Below are positions 32,386 to 32,649 of a DNA stretch of 32,649 nt, one piece after another. The translations under genes and the position numbers were made by a program. The DNA lies in contig JAIXRH010000024.1 of assembly GCA_027485285.1 (NCBI GenBank), positions 1 through 32,649 on the forward strand, in the 5' to 3' direction. The notes under the pieces were generated by a model. The model ran no database searches. It worked only from the letters and a program-made list of their open reading frames with translations, and was not told the DNA's origin. Each line of letters starts with the position of its first letter. The stretch's first letter is position 1. The stretch is from Comamonadaceae bacterium (GTDB taxonomy: Bacteria; Pseudomonadota; Gammaproteobacteria; Burkholderiales; Burkholderiaceae_C).

Positions 32386-32649
32386 ATGCTCACCCCCCCA
32401 GACTCCCTTACCAACCTACCCACATGGCGCGCCGAAAGCGGCGCTGCTGCCCCACGCCGCGTGGTGGCCGCTGACGACACCATGTCAGCCGACACCGCCT
32501 ACCGCTTGGCGTGCGAGGGCACGGGCCTGCTGTGGCAAGGTGACTTTCACAACGCACGGCAATTGCTGCAAGCCTTGGCACGCCGCACTGAGCGCAAGCC
32601 CAAGAAAAGCAAAAAGTCAGAACCTGAAGTAGCCCCCCTGCAAGCGTTC
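32386..32649 (+). CDS. N-terminus of a probable class I SAM-dependent methyltransferase (truncated by window)
   Basis: 88 codons are open from an ATG at 32386 to the right edge; an in-frame TGA at 32377 fixes the start region. The visible part (ADDTMSADTAYRLACEGTG then LLWQGDFHNARQLLQALARR) resembles, from memory, the N-terminus of a Comamonadaceae methyltransferase related to RsmC-type enzymes, followed by a Lys-rich linker. The catalytic SAM-binding part is outside the window, so the assignment is tentative. Confidence 0.5.
   Translation, partial: MLTPPDSLTNLPTWRAESGAAAPRRVVAADDTMSADTAYRLACEGTGLLWQGDFHNARQLLQALARRTERKPKKSKKSEPEVAPLQAF

Noticed and set aside
1-32649. tRNA genes, CRISPR arrays, insertion sequences, prophage or toxin-antitoxin pairs
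   Set aside because: No T-loop-like conserved motif in a plausible cloverleaf, no regularly spaced repeats, no transposase or integrase and no small antitoxin-like pair was found.

Overview
The window looks like chromosomal DNA from a freshwater betaproteobacterium of the order Burkholderiales, most likely Comamonadaceae (Limnohabitans/Rhodoferax-like). This is inferred from protein character, a DUF3460 gene next to scpA and panBC, the rhodanese-grxC-secB-gpsA cluster and the style of the formate dehydrogenase locus; no rRNA or marker search was possible. Coding density is very high and no gap exceeds 300 bases. I see no tRNA, rRNA, insertion sequence, CRISPR array or prophage.

Region 1 (1-13601, all minus strand) is a formate dehydrogenase locus. 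Read in the direction of transcription it contains apbC (Fe-S carrier), DUF3305, DUF3306, a 699-residue polyferredoxin, a TorD-family chaperone, a small Tat-signal protein, the catalytic molybdopterin subunit (Cys form), the four-cluster Fe-S subunit, a tiny lipoprotein, the cytochrome b subunit and a small exported protein. A strong terminator follows, then fdhD (sulfurtransferase for the molybdenum cofactor) and a translationally coupled FtsX/YbbP-type ABC permease that runs off the left edge. Together they would build a membrane-bound, periplasm-facing respiratory formate dehydrogenase.

Region 2 (13687-20745) is mostly housekeeping: a small cupin (minus), then on the plus strand metG, a SulP anion transporter, DUF3460, scpA, panB and panC. 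Region 3 (20882-23929, minus) is rhodanese-grxC-secB-gpsA plus an unrecognised barrel-like exported protein that overlaps the end of gpsA. Region 4 (24035-27100, plus) is gpmA, a C-terminal processing protease and a MoeB/ThiF-type adenylyltransferase.

Region 5 (27060-29577, minus) is the most intriguing stretch: folE, a complete single-domain BLUF blue-light photoreceptor, a DUF429 protein whose TTG start overlaps the BLUF stop, and a secreted nuclease-like protein. Region 6 (29621-31539, minus) pairs an endonuclease/exonuclease/phosphatase-family protein with a ClsB-like cardiolipin synthase. The right edge holds an exported, barrel-like hypothetical protein and the start of a probable methyltransferase.

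A recurring structural feature is terminator-like hairpins placed 0-20 bases ahead of the next start codon (before fdhD, secB and sulP).
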